From positions 10,329,554-10,393,553 of the forward strand of contig JADWOT020000008.1 in NCBI GenBank assembly GCA_036345935.2: a stretch of DNA of 64,000 bases, written 5' to 3'. The DNA comes from Taenia hydatigena (taxonomy: Eukaryota > Platyhelminthes > Cestoda > Cyclophyllidea > Taeniidae). Both the position numbers and the translations under genes were made by a program. Of this stretch, positions 63,101 to 64,000 are shown piece by piece (positions within the stretch are counted from its first letter, which is position 1; each line of letters begins with the position of its first letter). Below the pieces are notes generated by a model. It was not told the DNA's origin. It searched no databases and saw only the letters and a list, made by a program, of their open reading frames with translations.

Positions 63101-64000
63101 GTCAAACCGTTTCAGCAAACTCCAAAAAAATTTCCACACCATAAAACATTTAGTAAAAAAACATTGAAGTCGCAACCAATCCACCGGACTAGGGAAGCGG
63201 AATGGGAGAGAGGGCGAGGCGTCTTACCAGGACCAAGTTATCGATCGAGGCGGCCACGAGAGGGTTGTCAGGCGGGGTCCACCCACCGGGAGTGACAGGC
63301 GCTCGAGTCTGATTGGGCCAGCGGATGAAGATGCAGGCCTTGGCCACCTTGCCGTCAGTGAGTGCGAAATCCACCAGCTTCGGGTCGCAGTAGGACTGGG
63401 GGACAGGATAGAACAAAATCTCTTAACGGTGTATGGTTTGGGTTTATTTACTGTGGTGTAGGATACCATCAACAACGTGGGTGAGAGTAACTGCGTGTTT
63501 ACTAGCTGGGCACGTCCTAAAGGATCGGCAAAATTCGTTATCTCATTATCACCCAAACGGATAAGGCAGAACAGTAATGAAATTCCACGTAGCGCTACTG
63601 AGCAAAAGGGAGTAACAATGCTCACAAGGCTTTCTGGTTTTGAAAACAAGTGGCTAATTAATTGCTGTATTAGGTAATACACTCATTTACTACCGTATTA
63701 GTGGCAAGAGGAGAACGTTCAGGTCGAGGGCGAGGTGTTCGAGCACTCATCAAAGCAGAGTAGAGTGGGTTTGTCTTGAGGGGAACAGAAGAGGCAATGC
63801 AGGCAACCCAGCCGATCTCGTCGAGGGAGAAGATCCATAGACGACCGTTGGAGAGGCTAGCGATGAGAAGAGAGTCGTCGAAGGAGATGGAGGCCGTAGC
63901 TACAGTCACCTGAGCAACGCGTTCACCGAGCTGGGGGGGCAAAAGGAGCTCCCGACTTTTGACTAAGGTAAACTTAGCCTGGGACTGCGCCAGTATAGAG
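41641..64000 (-). CDS. WD40 double-propeller protein, Apaf-1-like, C-terminal part
   Basis: Ten minus-strand exons, 5' to 3': 64000-63691, 63395-63228, 62188-62000, 60176-59940, 57706-57512, 55286-54993, 54312-54037, 50438-50016, 44608-44436 and 42148-41641. Together they encode about 923 residues. All nine introns have GT and AG ends and all reading phases agree. Blade-ending motifs in order: IFSL, VWAF, IWSL, AWEF, QLLFRL, QVLQM, VWEV, CGRSL, VWCL, VWRL, CSWRL, VLEV. From memory of the family, the last twelve blades of vertebrate Apaf-1 share this order, including the two adjacent blades without Trp, the GDxxG-x-[IL]-[VI]-W motif third from last and a Trp-less final strand. Apaf-1 is the cytosolic scaffold that binds cytochrome c through these propellers and assembles caspase-activating apoptosomes. 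Oddities: Ala/Ser/Thr-rich loop insertions in exons 4 and 6, and an Ala/Ser-rich tail of about 45 residues after the last blade. The N-terminal CARD and NB-ARC would be beyond 64000. If they are absent, this is another double-propeller WD40 protein. WD40 call very sure; Apaf-1 likely. Confidence 0.7.
42157..42172. repeat. CA/TG dinucleotide repeat at a 3' splice site
   Basis: Eight CA units on the plus strand. On the sense strand of the WD40 gene this is a TG run ending just before GAGTTGCAG at the last acceptor, where a pyrimidine tract would normally lie. Confidence 0.9.
42173..44435 (-). other. Last intron of the WD40 gene (main part)
   Basis: Part of the 2287-bp intron 42149-44435. A-rich on the plus strand, hence T-rich on the sense strand. 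No nested gene recognised. Confidence 0.75.
44436..44608 (-). CDS. WD40 gene, exon 9
   Basis: 173 bp, acceptor CTCCCAG, donor GTAAGT. Starts VWCLCTER and ends with the canonical blade LASGDAAGNLLVWRLTAP. Two bases left at the end are completed by the first base of exon 10 to give Lys. This is the only intron here that is not phase 0. Confidence 0.9.
44609..50015 (-). other. Longest intron of the WD40 gene
   Basis: 5407 bp with GT-AG ends. The exons on both sides join in phase without any extra exon. A GC-richer block at about 49.16-49.29 kb is open on the minus strand, but it is not needed for the frame and may be a repeat relic. Confidence 0.75.
50016..50438 (-). CDS. WD40 gene, exon 8
   Basis: The longest internal exon: 141 codons, phase 0/0, acceptor CCATTTAG, donor GTGAGT. 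Starts VWEVMHAK with an acidic run (EEEE). It carries one blade with CGRSL in place of the W-D pair and a second ending DPDGRWIAIAATDGTVC. Confidence 0.9.
50439..54036 (-). other. WD40 gene intron, 3.6 kb
   Basis: Purine-rich on the plus strand, with no nested gene recognised. An open plus-strand frame at 53235-53453 is Lys/Thr-rich chance sequence. Confidence 0.75.
54037..54312 (-). CDS. WD40 gene, exon 7
   Basis: 92 codons, phase 0/0, donor GTAAAT. The acceptor (ATGACAG) is preceded by a TG repeat. Starts VLQMNCPK and holds a polar Ser/Gly-rich loop. It ends ELVVAVATAGGTVH, whose VW follows in the next exon. Confidence 0.85.
54313..54992 (-). other. WD40 gene intron, 680 bp, with a TG repeat
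   Basis: Contains an AC/GT dinucleotide run at 54320-54329, directly upstream (sense) of the acceptor of exon 7. Nothing else recognised. Confidence 0.8.
54993..55286 (-). CDS. WD40 gene, exon 6
   Basis: 98 codons, phase 0/0, acceptor TCTCGCAG, donor GTAACT. Starts LLFRLPQ and ends with a clear blade (SCAAFSTDMRLLVVGFENGT). An Ala/Thr/Ser-rich insertion of about 25 residues lies in between. Confidence 0.85.
55287..57511 (-). other. WD40 gene intron, 2.2 kb
   Basis: A-rich on the plus strand; no nested gene, RNA gene or clear mobile element seen. Confidence 0.75.
57512..57706 (-). CDS. WD40 gene, exon 5
   Basis: 65 codons, phase 0/0, acceptor TGTTTAG, donor GTCAGC, which is less usual but is supported by the frame on both sides. 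Encodes a basic linker (SRQRRG) and a degenerate blade ending KASCSLQ, continued by LLFRL in the next exon. Confidence 0.8.
57707..59939 (-). other. WD40 gene intron, 2.2 kb, with a hairpin
   Basis: Contains a compact inverted repeat at 58094-58124 (see findings). No other structure recognised. Confidence 0.75.
59940..60176 (-). CDS. WD40 gene, exon 4
   Basis: 79 codons, phase 0/0, acceptor GCTATAG, donor GTGAGA. Starts IWSLPERC, carries a canonical blade (SVTSVRLSPYGF, then EDGVVKAWEF) with a Ser/Thr/Pro-rich loop insertion between strands. Reading past the donor would reach a stop 20 codons later. Confidence 0.85.
60177..61999 (-). other. WD40 gene intron, 1.8 kb
   Basis: No nested gene recognised. 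Open frames on both strands at 60.6-61.7 kb lack any domain signature. Confidence 0.7.
62000..62188 (-). CDS. WD40 gene, exon 3
   Basis: 63 codons, phase 0/0, acceptor CCCGTAG, donor GTACGT. Starts with VWAFENK and ends with the next blade's GLTIGRAI, so one blade boundary sits exactly at each intron. Confidence 0.85.
62189..63227 (-). other. WD40 gene intron, 1.0 kb
   Basis: AT-rich intron with GTAAGA and CCGTAG ends; nothing else seen. Confidence 0.75.
63228..63395 (-). CDS. WD40 gene, exon 2
   Basis: 56 codons, phase 0 at both ends, with acceptor CCCCCAG and donor GTAAGA. The exon ends PLVAASIDNLVL, the strand leading into the VW that opens the next exon. The intron before it is 295 bp. 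Confidence 0.8.
63691..64000 (-). CDS. WD40 gene, exon 1 of those in window
   Basis: Open to the window edge. It carries a hydrophobic WD-type blade (ISFDDSLLIASLSNGRLWIFSL). An AG at 63931-63932 after a C-rich tract is a possible exon start, but the frame upstream still reads like protein, so the exon may extend past the window. Two adjacent donors (after 63691 or 63694) differ by one Val. Confidence 0.7.

Overview
The window looks like animal nuclear DNA, most likely from a parasitic flatworm (tapeworm-like). It is AT-rich and gene-sparse. Genes are cut by GT-AG introns of about 60 bp to more than 5 kb. It holds an intronless class A receptor with the loose motifs common in flatworm orphan receptors, a TMEM151-family membrane protein and a WD40-propeller gene of animal type. 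There are no operons, ribosome binding sites, tRNA, complete rRNA or CRISPR arrays. The organism is an inference; no species-specific marker was seen.

Layout. 1-2.8 kb: nothing convincing. 2.88-3.89 kb (+): three exons for a cysteine-rich, apparently secreted 221-residue protein of unknown family. 5.67-8.80 kb: two 495-bp repeat copies in inverted orientation, nearly identical, about 2.1 kb apart; the left one runs into a C/T-rich, retroelement-like tail. 14.4-18.9 kb (+): two exons of a TMEM151-family protein whose first coding exon was not found. 23.7-24.8 kb (+): a single-exon neuropeptide-type GPCR. 28.06-28.46 kb (+): a possible small secreted protein. 32.86-32.96 kb: a possible decayed 18S rRNA fragment. 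38.5-38.7 kb: remains of a LINE reverse transcriptase.

41.6-64.0 kb (-): ten exons that join in frame through nine GT-AG introns and encode the last ~923 residues of a WD40 protein. The twelve blade-ending motifs follow the order and peculiarities of the Apaf-1 C-terminal double propeller, including the blades without Trp and the degenerate last blade. I call it Apaf-1-like. The CARD and NB-ARC parts that would prove this lie beyond position 64000.

The recognised + strand genes and the - strand gene converge on a gene-poor interval at roughly 28.5-41.6 kb. The + strand reads T-rich in the left part and A-rich inside the - strand gene, so introns are T-rich on their sense strand. The genes have no evident shared pathway: secretion, membrane protein, neuropeptide signalling and, if the call is right, the apoptosome.
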